From: Prinia subflava
Lineage: Eukaryota > Chordata > Aves > Passeriformes > Cisticolidae
Reading direction: 5' to 3'
DNA length: 64,000 bases
Assembly (NCBI RefSeq): GCF_021018805.1
Contig: NC_086254.1
Span: forward strand, 25,791,300-25,855,299
Notes under the pieces: generated by a model
What the model saw: the letters and a program-made list of their open reading frames with translations, nothing else
The model's database searches: none
Told to the model about the DNA's origin: nothing
In this document: positions 1-12,800 of the stretch, in pieces
Numbering within the stretch: position 1 is the first letter of the stretch
Layout: each line of letters starts with the position of its first letter
Position numbers and translations under genes: made by a program

Positions 1-3000
1 CAGATAACCTCAAGAGAAATTTTGAAAGAAGCAAAATATTAAAAGGAAATAAATGGGAGTGCAGTAAAAAGCAGGATTCAGAGCCTGCTGTGGGCAAAGG
101 CTGGTATGGCTCTGGTCAGTCAAAGTCAGAGACAGTGTGAGGCCAAGCTGTTGGTCTAACTGTCCTGGAAAATGCTGGGCCAACATTAGTGTGCACGAGA
201 GGAACAGAAAATAGTACAGCAGATGGTGAAATGCTGTCTGCAGGCAGGGATATCCCATCCTGTTGGAGAGGCTGTGTGGGTGAGTGACAGGCGAGAACTA
301 GAAAGCACTTGCCTTGCCAGGGGGAGCGTTCCCAGAGAGATTCCTGCAGCCTGGGAGCAGCTGTGCAGCCACACACACACACACAGTCCCAGCAGGGCCT
401 GCCTGTCCCAGCAGCATTTGCAGCTTCAGAAATTGCTGTCATTTAGGTTTTTCCTTCAGGGGTTATACAAAGTACTCGGAGAGTGCTGCATTTGCCTTGA
501 TTTACTTCAGTAATTAAGAAAGCTGCTCTTTGGCATCAAGCCTGACACTACAAGGAGTTTGCAAGAAGTGCCACAGCCTGTCCCCTCGTGCTTGGAGCTA
601 CTGCTCACATAGCTTGATACCCCCAGCTCTGGGGTAAATCCTCACTGCTCCTTGCAGAGGGCAAAGACAATTTGCAAAGGTTTCTTTGTCACCTCCCAGA
701 CTCTGCAGATTGCCAAGGGGTCCTTGGTATACCCCTGCAGGTGACAGGGAGGGAGGTTCTCCAGAGCTCACACCTCATGGGGAAATTCCCAGCAGCTCAA
801 CCAAAGGGAAGAGGGGCCTTTCTCAAATTGTTTTGCACAGAGTGAGGGGGACGAGGAGAATTGACACACAGCTGGCAGCCCACACACACCAGTACTTTGT
901 GTGCTCTCTGCAAATCCAGCTGTGGTTTCTTCCAGTGACCCAAATCCCACAGTTGTACATTGCAGTGGCATCTGTTGTAGGGGCAACTGTTTCTGGATTA
1001 AACGCACAGTACTGCAGGATCTCAGTGCAGCCCTGAGCATCCCAGCTGAGGCCAGGACATTCTGGGACACTTCCATCCATGGACAACGTCTCTGTTGCCC
1101 TCTGAGATGGAGCTAGAGCTACAGATGGGACTGAAATGTCTCTGTCATCCTATCCCTGTCCTCGCTGACTACCATGGCTGAAATTGCATTCCTGGCTTCC
1201 CAGGAAATTGAGTCACGAGCCTTCAGACATTTCATTTTGTGCAGGGCACAAAGGTGGCTGACAAGCCAGCCTCAGCCTCCCTGGAGGAGAACAGGCATGA
1301 ACATTGTATTAGGGATTGTTCATACAGTGAAGTTAAAATCTAGCTTTTTTCTTTTCTTACCTTTCCCCCGCTTTTCTTATTTTTTAATCATAACCCACTA
1401 AGCACTCAGGAGTGTGCAACTGTTGCTAGGACAGGAAAGTCTCAGGTCAGTGGTGTCCCCACCACTGGGCTGAGATTTGCTTCTGTCTGCTGGTTATTTC
1501 TGACTCCCTCCTGCTGCTCATGCAGTTGCTATCAGAGTTGATTTTAGTATCATTTCAGCAGTGGCAGATGTCTTTATTTAAAATGATATCATGGTAATAA
1601 ACACATAATGGGATAGAACTAAAACTCTGGGATTTATATGATTGCTTTTGTTTGCCTGTCCTGAAGCATCAAACCCACAATGTTCTCAATTTGCCTGAGA
1701 TATGCAGCATTGCTTTTTGCTTTTTCATTCTGTGGGAACACAGGGCTCCAGAGTTTTATTCCAATTTCAGAGGAAAAAAAAAAAGAAAGAAAATCTATTG
1801 CTTTACAGTGAAATGTTATTAACCATTTTTAGTAACCTGCACAGTGTGACCAGGTCATACCCAGCACTTGGTTTCTGCTGGAAGAACCTTCAACTCCCAT
1901 TTTATACCCACCTGAAGCTCTCCTCAACCTTCAGCAGAGGAGGGGGGCTGGGAGCTGCACCACTCATCCTGTGATTTGAAGAGTGTGTTCTTTCAGCCCT
2001 TTGCCTTGCTGAGCTATTTTTACCTTGAAAGTATTCCCCAAACCAGCTCTTTGCCCAGCTGCAAGGCAGAGCAGAAGTGAGAACAAGCTGCTGTTCATGA
2101 GAGCAGTGCTGCTCACACCGACATTGCTGCTGAACACGACACTCATCAAAACACAGACAGGGAACACGTCTTTGGCTGAACAACCTGTTGTACTTTTGTC
2201 ACCCAAATGACTAAATATTGTAATTCTTTCACAAACAGGACAGAGCCACTATCCAGCAGCTGTGTTAAACCACAGAGTGGGGAAGCAGGTGGAAGGGAGA
2301 GGAGGAAGCTGCTGCTCTGAAATAAGCAGTTATGACATTCGAACCCCATGTCAGCATGCTAGTTCTTGCATATTAACTAATAACTCAGATGAAAATTAAA
2401 GCTGTTATGTTATGTTGGTCCCACGACATGCAGCAGCATCCTCCAAGAGTCCTTATCTGAGTGTGGAGAGAGGTTTGAAAGCAAAAGCCTCCTGAAGGTG
2501 GTGGAAGGATGCTCAGCATCTGCACTGAGCTTTGCAGCAATCTTTGAACTGGGTCCTGATCTGCTCCCAGCTGTGCCTGGCCTTTCGTCCTCACACCTTG
2601 GGAAAATGAGGCACCCAAAGGTCAAATGCAGCAGGGCTTTCACAGGTGGTGAGAACAGTGCTTATTCTCAAGCCCTCTCCACTTGAATCCTGTGACACAG
2701 TTAGATCCTGGCTGTGGGGGTGTTCCAGCCCTGCCAGCCCTGTGCAATAACAAACCTGTCACAGGCAGGTCCTTCAGGGACAGGGGGTTATGATACAAGG
2801 GTCATGCTGTGCAAATGTGGGGTTTCTATTTCAGCTGAAATCTGAACTCTTTGCAGGGCTCCTATCACAGAAATGATAATGATGGACAACTGTAATTGCC
2901 CGGTGGATGAGTGACAACATAATTAACTGAACTCGTGCTGATTTGCAGCTTTGAAAATCCAGACAGAACTAAAGGCCAAACAAATAAATAACACATGTAT

Positions 3001-3205
3001 TTAGTCACAGAGGCTATAAATATTGCCTTATCTGCAGTTTTCTTATTTGGATGCAAAAAATAGTTCGCGATGGCACAGAGACACAAATAGCAGGGGATTT
3101 TAAAGAATGCAACTCCCAGCATTTAGCAAACCAGCTCACCCTTTTCACACTGCTCTGAGCTCCCTACTGCCAGAGAACATCAGCAACTGCTCTTAGGATG
3201 ATACT

Positions 3206-3628
3206 CTTGGATGCTCCAAGGGCTGGAGAACCTCTGCTTTGGGGGTGTTCAGCCTAGGGAGAAGAAGCTTCTAAGGAGACAATGTTGGGGCCTTCCAGGG
3301 ATTAAAGGGGGTTATAAAAAAACAGGGAGAGCAACTTTTACATGGGCAGATAGCGATATGTCAAGGGGGAATGGTTTTAAACTGAAGGTTTAAATCAGGT
3401 TAGATTAGATAAGAGCAAGGATATTTTTACAGTGAGGGTGGTAAAAAACTAGAACAGGTTACTCAGAGAGGTGGTGGATGTCCCATTCCTGGAAACATTC
3501 AGTGTCAGGTTGGATGAAGCTCTGAACAACCTGATCTACTTGAAGATGTCCCTGCTCATTGCAGGGGTGTTGGACAAGATGCCTTTAAAGGTTCTTTCCA
3601 ACTCAAACTATCCTGATTCTATGATTTT
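3206..3628 (+). mobile_element. CR1 LINE, 5'-truncated 3' end
   Basis: The sequence follows the familiar 3' end of chicken-repeat-1 elements: a 'ctccaagggctggag' start, the 'gtggtggatgtcc' block, the 'ttggacaagatgcctttaaagg' region and the final 'ctatcctgattctatgattt' tail. It lies in sense orientation on the plus strand. About 420 bp are present, so it is the usual 5'-truncated dead copy, with no intact reverse transcriptase. It supports an avian or reptilian source. Confidence 0.9.
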
Positions 3629-6600
3629 CCTGTTACGGGAAATGCTGGCACATCAGTTCCCTCTTTTTACATGATCCAGAATTACCTTGGGGTAAAAACA
3701 AGTTTGTGTCTCGGTGTCTGCCTTCTAATTTCGTACAGACAGTAACAGAGAAGTCCCACCCACCATGGATTTACTACTACCCATAATTGTACATTGCAAG
3801 CAGGCACGGTGCAGTGCGTGGGTGACTCAAAGCCCTGGCACACATCCTCTTCACAGCTACTTATAGGAAGGATGAAAATAAACTTCTTGTTGAATTGAAC
3901 ATGATGTTCTGGCAACAGAGATGCCAATTTAAGAGGCAGAGCCTCTGCCTCCTGATGGGCAGCAGACACAAGCAGCTCTATGAGAAGCAAAACCAGGGCA
4001 CTCCCATTTCTCCTCCCTCTGCCTGGGCTGTGAGAGGGATCCTTCCCACCGCCCCCCTTCCCGACTCATCTGCAAAACCACCTGACACGAGGAACAATCA
4101 ATGCAATTGCTGCTGGCTACAGCTCATTTACTGATGGTGGATTGATTGCTCACTTGTCAGTCCAGGGTCCACGGGCACATGCACGTGTCCAGTTCACTCC
4201 TCCCTTTGGAGAAGATTGTCACAATCACATGGATCTTACTAACACCAGCAACAGGATTCCAAAGTGTAACTTTTGGCTTCAGCTACAAATCCAAATGAAA
4301 TTCGGTTTTTGTGGCAATCATACACACAGATACTGTGCAACAGATTCTATGAAAAAGTATATTTGGGAAACAGGAACACATTTTGGGGACAGGTAAGAAA
4401 CCACACAAACCTGAGCTGTTTTTCAGTGGATTCTGCCTGAATGCTTGCTTGAGTCTGCCAGGAAGGTGAGATACAGGCTAATAAGAGGGAGGAAGGGTGG
4501 GCTGAGTAGAAAGGACGAGCTGCCTGGGGTGTGGGCAGTCAGCATAGCCCCTCATGCACACAGGGGGCTGTACCTGCTCCAGACTGGTCTCTCACCAGCC
4601 ATTCTGTGCCACACCTGCAAGGCCTCAGCTTTGCTGGGATGCAGCTCCCACAAGGGCCAAAGCAGACATTGCTGGGGGAATTGTGAGGGCAGAGCACTTG
4701 GCAGCAGCTCCTGCTCACAGGACACACTGATGCCTTGCCCATCTGACAGCAGCCCCTGGGTGCTGGTGACATGATCCTCCGCCTGCTGAGCACTCAGTCA
4801 CCTGTAACTGTCCAACAGGATCAATCCTTGTATAACAGTGGTCCCAAGACATTCATTCCCTTCAGCGTGAAGGAGACAATCTGGCAGTGTGAAGCAGATA
4901 TTGATCCCCTGATCAGCAGTCAGAGGCACATGTGCGGCTCGCTGGGCTCACAAACATGTGACCTTGCTCCTGAGGGGACAAGCCCTTTGTGGCTTCCCCA
5001 CACTCCAAACCCTCACCTGCACTTGTGCTCGTGTCCAGCCCTTTCATGGCAGGGTTCTGATGGCAGAGGGAAGCCTGTTTTGCTGCAATCATACACCACA
5101 CATGCCCCCCAAGGGAAACAGCCAGGCACCCCAGCTCCCCTGCCCCTCTGAGAGCCCAGGGAGCGCTCGTGGACGTCAGAGGATTCCCATGTGCATCTTG
5201 CACAGGGAAAACAAATACCTGGAGGCCATGTGCAAACTCTGAGCACCTGAGGTGCCCTGAGAGCCAGAGCAGCTGGCTGTACCTGCAGGGTGTTCTGGGG
5301 AGAACCACAGGTGACTGAGCTAATGCAATGACCTGCTCCTCTCACCCACGGGAGTGACACTGGGAGAACATGGGAGCAAGCAAAGTCTTTGGCTTCTGAG
5401 AGATTATAATAAATACCTATTATCATCTCTCTGAGCCCAAATTACTGGAGAAAGCATTCCAAAGGTAGTCTGAAAATACACCCAGAACACTCACCAAGTT
5501 TCAAACACCTGAAGAACACCTGCTCTTTGAAGGTTAATGCTGACTTTGCACAGAACAACTGTTACACAAAATCTTAGCAATTTTTCTGAACATGAGAAGC
5601 AGCTGCACGTGAAGTGCTGTGTGTCCATCCCCTTTTACCCCCACACACTTACAGTGACAACTTTAGTATTGTGAGAAAATGTTGGTTTCCGTCCAAACTC
5701 TGAGCATCTCTGACACATGGGCAGCAATCTCTGAATTTTATCCAGGCACCACTTACAGCAAAGTGACTCTGGTGCCTCCAGCCATGCTCAGTTTCCCAGA
5801 GGCAGCTGCAGTCACCTCTGAGGTGCTGCCAGTTCAGCTCCACTTACTGCTGCTCTTGGCATCCCTTGGTTTAAACTAACAGAGAAGCAAAATCCTGGTC
5901 TGAGCACCCTTAATATGAGACCATGGCAGTTCCAGTGACACTGTGGGGGAATCTGGACAGAGGTAGGACTTACCTACAAGTTATTCAATCATTTTCAAGA
6001 AAGGTTCAAGACCAAAAGAACTGGCCCCACAGGTGCTCAGAGGGAACACTCCTGCCTCAGCAGGCAGCACAAAAATTACCAAACCTAGGTTTTCATAACA
6101 CCCAAGAACATACAAGCATTAATTGGCTGTTTTTCCCAGAAGCAAGAAATAGGTATCAAAATCAGCTGAAAGGAAATCATTACTGTCACACAACAGAAGT
6201 GGTGGACTACGTGCGTGCTCCCCGTGGAGCTCACAGTCACCTCGCTGAGGTGAGTCCACGTGGGGCTGTGAATCCCTGGGTGAAAAAAGAACAGAAATGG
6301 AAAGCACAAGACTCACCCAGCCACGACCACGCGGTGTTGCAGCAGTGCTGGAGCCTCCTGTCCGCCTCAGAGCTTCCAATGGCACCTGCAGCCATTGTGC
6401 ACAGCACAGCAGCCTCAGGGGGCCCGGGTGCGGCCTGCGCCCGTCCTCCCTCAGGGCCAGGGACTTCACTGCACCCGCAGGAACTGAGGCAGGACCCTGA
6501 CCCAAAATCACCTGCCTCAGACAAAGTCCTCTCTCTGCAAAGCCTGTGGAGACCACCCATGGTCACTGAGGGCTCAGGCTGTAGCATTCACAAAGGCTCC

Positions 6601-6687
6601 TTCACGGCCTGTTCCATCCTCCGGAATCACACACCGGAGCGATCCTCCCCTGCGCCGCGGCCTGCTGTGAACTGTTATTCAGCTGGA

Positions 6688-6876
6688 GTCTGTTTCCTTT
6701 AAATATGAGATCTGAGCATCCCCTCTCTGGCTCCTCAGTCTCTCCATGCCGTCTGTTTCCTTTAAATATGAGATCTGAGCATCCCCTCTCTGGCTCCTCA
6801 GTCTCTCCATGCCGTCTGTTTCCTTTAAATATGAGATCTGAGCATCCCCTCTCTGGCTCCTCAGTCTCTCCATGCC
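6688..6876. repeat. 63-bp minisatellite, three copies
   Basis: Three near-identical 63-bp units start at about 6688, 6751 and 6814, each beginning 'gtctgtttcctttaaat' and ending 'cagtctctccatg'. Because 63 is a multiple of three, frames on both strands stay open and give 21-residue peptide repeats. I take those frames as by-products of the period, since no splice sites or family similarity support them. It is intronic to PHACTR3. Confidence 0.9.
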
Positions 6877-9829
6877 CTGTTCCTCCCCATGGTGTGAGGG
6901 GAGCCGGGGCCATTCCCTGGGCCAGGTGTCCCTCAGGTGTGGCGGTGTTCCTGAGGCCGAGGCTCCGGCTCTCCTCAGGGATGGACAGTCCTGCCAAGGA
7001 AACTCACTGAGCACAGCACACAGAGCAGGATTTCACTCCTAACAGCTTCAGAGAAAAAACCGTGAAACAAATATCCAGAGCAGAGCACCTGTTGCTCAGA
7101 GCCTGCAGCACCCAGAGGACGGCTCACACAAGCAGAGGCACAAGCTCACCTGAAATGGTTTCTCACATTAAAGCTCCTCCAGGAGGGAGGTGGATGTTGA
7201 CAGGGGTAACCTGTGCCCTGCCAGGAGCCCTCAGAAGATCTTGTCTGTCCTTGCCTCGCCCTGGCTGGCTGCAGGTGGGCTCTGAAGCGTGGCTGGGGCT
7301 GCAGAGCTGCTGTGGGGTGAGGTGTCCTCCGCCACCCCTGCAGCAGCTCGGGCACGGTGGGCTCTGCCCCAGGGAGGGTCTCACTCTGAGGGATGGTCAG
7401 ACAAGGCAGTGAATTCACTTTACAGGGGGTAAAGTCCTGCAGAGATCGAGTCTGGAGCCCCAGGTCACCCCGGGCCAGCTCAGTGGCCCCAGGCTGTGCT
7501 GCAGCCCCTGTGACCCACCTCTGTCAGGGCATCTGGAGCCCTTCCCTTCACCAGCCCCAGCCACCCCACAGCAGCTCAGAAAGGAAGCAAAAGTTGATTC
7601 TGGGCACAGAGAAGCTTCTCCTGAACAGCAGAAATAACAAATAGATATGAAATCTCCCCAGACCTTGATAGCAATGTCAGAGGTTTTTGCCACTTCTCAT
7701 TTGATTGTGACTCTTGCTGCACTTGGTGGTTTCATTCTATCCTCACCTTCCCAAAACTCTGTTAGAGATTTATTTTTAAACAAAATCTGTATCTAGTCTT
7801 GTGACTGTGGCACAAAGTTTGGAAGTGTGGTCTGTATGTCTGAAAAACTCAGGAGAAACCCCTGCAATGCTCTCATGTGCACAAAATCCTGGGTCTGTCT
7901 GCACCTTTTCCTTCTTTTGGGGGTAAAGCTGAGGGTATGCACAGAAAAATGGACACTTTACATGTATTTACCAAAGCTGAAAAAGCAACAGGGTTTAAAT
8001 AATCAACCATCATACATATTGTATATGAGCATTCACACAGAATCACGGAATATTCATATACATTTGCATTCTCATACTGCTCTAATTATTCTGTTGGGCT
8101 TTCAATCTCCCAGTTTAAAAGGGGCCTCTGAAATCTAATGCACAGATTTGGGAGAATTTATCAATCTCACATGGCTGGGCTGTAATTAAGAATGGCACTG
8201 AGAGAGGCATATGAGCTGCAGGTTGGGTGGACCTTTCATTTGCAGATGAGCTCTCCAAGTAAGTCATTCTTCCCTGATTTATATTATAAAATGCACTTTA
8301 TCTGTTTCAAACAAGCCTAGCCAGACTTGTGTAACTTCTGAGACATGCAGGGAAATGAGAGAGGAGTTCAAGGGTAACAGGAATTAAAAATAGGTGTTTA
8401 AAGCCTTTAGTTTTAGCATGATTCCTGTTTCAGCTGGGATTATTGCAGCCTCTGCTGCTGGAGTATCTGGTTTATTAGTCCAAAGAGACCCCAGAGGTCA
8501 GGAGAAAAGCCTTAGGTGATACAAAGCATTAGGTAGGAAGAGTGAGAGTTAGACTGTAAGAGCTCAACTAAGTTTTCTCTTGGTGTGAATTTAGTGCAGT
8601 AGTTGTGCTGCTTCCTGTTGCCAGGGATGAGAGGTTTTCCTGAGAGTTTAACTAAAAAAGGCTAAGGAGTTGTTGGTCTGATAACACGACCACAGAGTTG
8701 ATTTGGAATGTATATTGGGCAAGGCTTACAAAACAAGGAAAAATTAGAATCAGGCGATTTTACAGGTTTTTTTAAAGCGTGTTAACAATTACTTCATTTT
8801 TCCATCTGCTGTATAGCTGATAAAATGTAGATCCCGTTACAGCAGGACTTTATAATTATTCCTTTATTCCCTATGCCCAGCAGAGGAATAACTGCAGCAC
8901 TTTGCAGTGTGGTCCCCGCTCTGAGGTTTTCTTTGTCTCTGTAACTTCATCTCCGGCTTGGCAACATCTGCCGAGAGCAGGCGAGGAGGATCCTCAGCGC
9001 TGCCAGAACGCAGCCCGGGAAGCAAAGGAAACTCTTTCCAATCTGCTGCCTGGATTATGACAGAAAGGCAGCAAATTCAGCCTCTGTGTGTGTGTGTGTG
9101 TGCCTAGGGGAGGCTCCCATTACCTGAGGTCCTCTGCAGATAGCACGGAGCCTCGTGGGGGAGGCTCATTCAGTATGCGCAATAAAATCGCTGTGGCACC
9201 GATCATATGATTTGAAGACTCAATCCTGAGGCAGCACTGCTGAGAAGGGGAGGTGGAACCAAGACACTCACCCAGACAGAGCGAGGCTGTGAGCAGCACA
9301 CGAATTGCATTCAGCAGGCGGGAGCAGAGCTGGGGGATCGGGCTGCTAGAAAACCACAGGAAAGCTTTATTTCTGCCAGTCTGCCTGCAGCCAGGATGCA
9401 CGGCTGGAGGGAGTAGAGAATAGGAAATGTGCTGCTGCGTGTGATTAAAAAGGTGAAGGCAGTGAGAGAGGCAGAAGATGACTGTGAAACTCCTTTGATA
9501 AGCGCCTTGAGGGTGAATTTTACCTCTGGAGAGTGCTGGTTCCCGCTGACTGTCTGGAGAGTGGGATGAAAAGGATGCACATTCCAAGGAAGCATTTCAC
9601 TGACAGCAGAGCAAACTAGAGGAGAACTTTTACCTGCATTTCTGGCATTTGAGAAAAATAATAGAAAGAATTCTCTGCCTGAATTTTTTTTTTTTTTTCC
9701 TTCTTCGCAAGTCCTGGAGAGGGATTTTTTAGTCCCCTCCTGAGGAAAACACCAACCAGAAGTCAGAATTCTACAGACTTTTCAAAGAACAGGCATGGTA
9801 CAAAATGTCATTTTGGTGTTTTTCCGCAG

Positions 9830-12800
9830 GCGACTCAGCCAAAGACCCGCTGTTGAGGAGCTAGAAAGAAGGAATATACTGAAACGTGAGTACTTTTTTC
9901 CTAAAGTATTTTATGTGTGTTGAAATCAGTGATTGCATTTCCAGAACATATTTTTTTTTTAATAGACAAGTTAATTCACTGGGATCATTTTCTGTACCTA
10001 AAAGTTTTAATTTTTCACAAAGACTTGCAATTTTAGGACTAAAAGAACCGTTCAGGTTTCAAATAATTTTCATTTTGATTCTGCTGTTAGTAGTGTCCAT
10101 GAGGGGAATACAATCCGAGTGTCACGGTGCCATGAGAACTGGAGGGACATTTTTCAAGACGTGGATTTTCAAGGCAAACACTGAATAGCAGTGGCTGTAC
10201 AGTGGAAGGGGGAAGCATCCTTGCAGAGATGTGATTCTCCCCAGCCCCGTTTGTTCCTGTCACTGGAGATCTTCCCAAAGCCAAGGCAAAGATCAGCCTG
10301 AGATATCAGAATTATTAGAGAGACAGCCCCAGGCCTGCCACAGCCACTGCCACAGGAGAGTGTTCTCAGCATCTCTCAAATTCACAAGGCAAAACTTGAA
10401 ACTCTTTTCCTAAATGTTTCCAAGGGATCAAACAAGTGATGAACATAATCCCTTCCCTTAAAACTGCTGAATTAGGGGAAGGTGAGAGACAGCTTTGAAA
10501 TTGTCTCTACTAAAGATCTCAAAAGGGGGAATCCATCTGTTATTCAGTCTCTTTAGCACTGAAAGACAAAATCACCCAGAATAATGTGAACTATAGGTTC
10601 TCATTAAAAAGCATAAAACATAAAGCCACAGAAATCTGTCACACAAGCAGTGCTGCCTACACTGTTTCATTTATATTTAATCATGTGATTGTAATTCACT
10701 AGGAAAAAAGTCATCAACATTGCGTTATCTAATTTCATGTCTCAGAACTTTCTTAGTGGTTCCTAGGGAAAAACCTTATGCTTTTGCCATTGAAGTTATT
10801 TGGGATTTCATTTCAGTTTTCACAGAAAGGGATTCCATTGTATAATGTGTATTTAGCAGGATTTTTTGTGCAGTTCCAATGCACAGATCACACACAGTAA
10901 AATGAGCTCTATTTTGCATGTGCACAGTTCAAGGAGGAAAAGGAAACCCTCTTTGCAACATGAGTGGGTGAACTTGGCCAAACTTCACCTGTCATCTACC
11001 AGAGAGGCAGGAAAATGCAGTGACCCAAGATCCTGAACTACGTGGGGACAGATTTTCAGGAGTCAATAACCAAGATCCCTGAAAATCTGTTTCTTTGGAG
11101 TTTTTTTCCTGGCTAAGGAAAAACTGATCCCCACTGAAAAAATCTGTTCCTTTATGTTTACTTTTCTGAAGTGTGCTGGTTACATCCTTAATCTGGGTTA
11201 AACTGACCAGTTTTAATAATAAAAAAGTTTGAATACATTCATATAATGAGCTTAGAGAGAGATAAAGCAGAAAGAAGATAAAGCAGAATTAAAGATACTT
11301 CCTGAATACCAGCTAAACATACTGGTCTAGATTTGTATCTCATTTAAAGAGCTCCCAGCATGGAGCAAATTTATTGACTTCTGTTGAGTTGCTCAGGCTT
11401 TACACAGGTTCAGCTGGGATCAGAACCACTTCCATTTTATTTACCTCTTATATAAAAAGCTGAGTATCCTGTGTAGCTGTAGCAATGTAAAAACCCTTCA
11501 GTGAAATCTCCACAACCTCTTCCAGGTGTAGTAAGGGTTTGTGCAGTTTTAAGTTGTGCATTTCCCAACATCTCTGATGTTCATAATTGGTACTGCTGAC
11601 AGAAGTTCTTTTATGGACTCAGGATTCACATTTGTACAACTCTGGTAAAAAGAGAAGCATATTGTAAAGCACAACTACTGACACTTTAAAGCAAATCTCA
11701 GCACAATTTCAAAAAGTGATTTCTTGTCTCCTTTAGGGAGTAGTTTCTGAGATAAAAGTAATCCTTAAAAAGCAAACTTAAAGCCAGCACTTTCTTACAA
11801 TTTTGTTGAGCTTCCAAGTTCTTTAACCACGGAAACACTGCTGGCTTCCCACCAAGCATGAAAAGCAAATGAACTAAAATCCCAGCCCAGGAGTCAGATG
11901 TGCCCTTGCTGTACCCACAGAAACCTGCACTCACAGCCAAGAAGGCACCCCTTGAACCCCCTGTGCAATCCCTGTGAACCCCAGGAGATGCTTTGGTGTC
12001 ACACAGAGCTGAGAGCTCCCTGAGGAGCTGGCAGAGCTCAGAACGAGTTCCAGCCCCCTCAGAACTGGGAGCATCTCTGCTGAGATTTACAGAACCAGCC
12101 CTCAGCAGTGAATGGATCTGTGTGGGCACAGTGATGGTGATGGGAAAAGCCTCTCTGGGTTGTCTGAGCAATAATGCCTGAGTTCCAGAATCCATTGCCA
12201 ACATTTCATATAAAATCTCAGGTTATTTAATTTTTTAAAGAACTATTTATTTCTTGGAGCTGGAAATAGGCCCTGAACCCAAGTGAATAAAAATAGGTTA
12301 CTACACATTTAGTATATTTGGATGTATTTTTTGATCAGGAGGGTGTATTTTTGGCTTTTCTTTGGGAATTAGAATCACAGAAGCATTTGGGTTGGAAGGG
12401 ACCTTAAAAATCATCTTGTTCCAGCCTCTGCCATGGGCAGGGACACTTTCCACTGGACCAGGTTGCTTCAAGCCCCATCCAATCTCCCTTGAAGGCTTCC
12501 AGGGATGGAGCAGCCACAGCTTCTCTGGACAGTTGTCTCACTGCATATCACATCACATCATTAAAAGGCACTACACCACAGAAAATTATCTATTTTTCAT
12601 TTTAAAAAGTACAAAATAGGAATATCTACTCTCAAATGGGTGAATTAAAGCTGACTGAATAAGTTCTTGCAGATATTTCTATATCTAAGAATACCCTCCA
12701 CTTTTGAAAGCCTGTTCTCCTTTTACACGTTGCAGGCTGAAATAGCTGCTCATCCCTGACACAGCACTAATTTTAGCTGACCTGTTCTCTTTACATTTTG

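Larger units (their letters stand above)
1..9829 (+). other. PHACTR3: Distal part of a long PHACTR3 intron; no coding exon found
   Basis: The first recognisable PHACTR3 exon starts at 9830 in a phase that needs an upstream coding exon, so this stretch is intronic for the full-length transcript. I looked for the exon that should carry the preceding RPEL motif and did not find it here. The stretch holds a CR1 fragment (3206-3628), a 63-bp tandem repeat (6688-6876), short CA/GT runs (about 368-383 and 9084-9102) and otherwise unique sequence. The segment 8880-9600 is more GC-rich than its surroundings and could contain an alternative promoter, but I see no exon there that I can defend. Confidence 0.6.

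Noticed and set aside
9120..9587. 155-codon minus-strand frame upstream of the first visible PHACTR3 exon
   Set aside because: No recognisable domain or convincing splice context; treated as chance in a moderately GC-rich intron segment.
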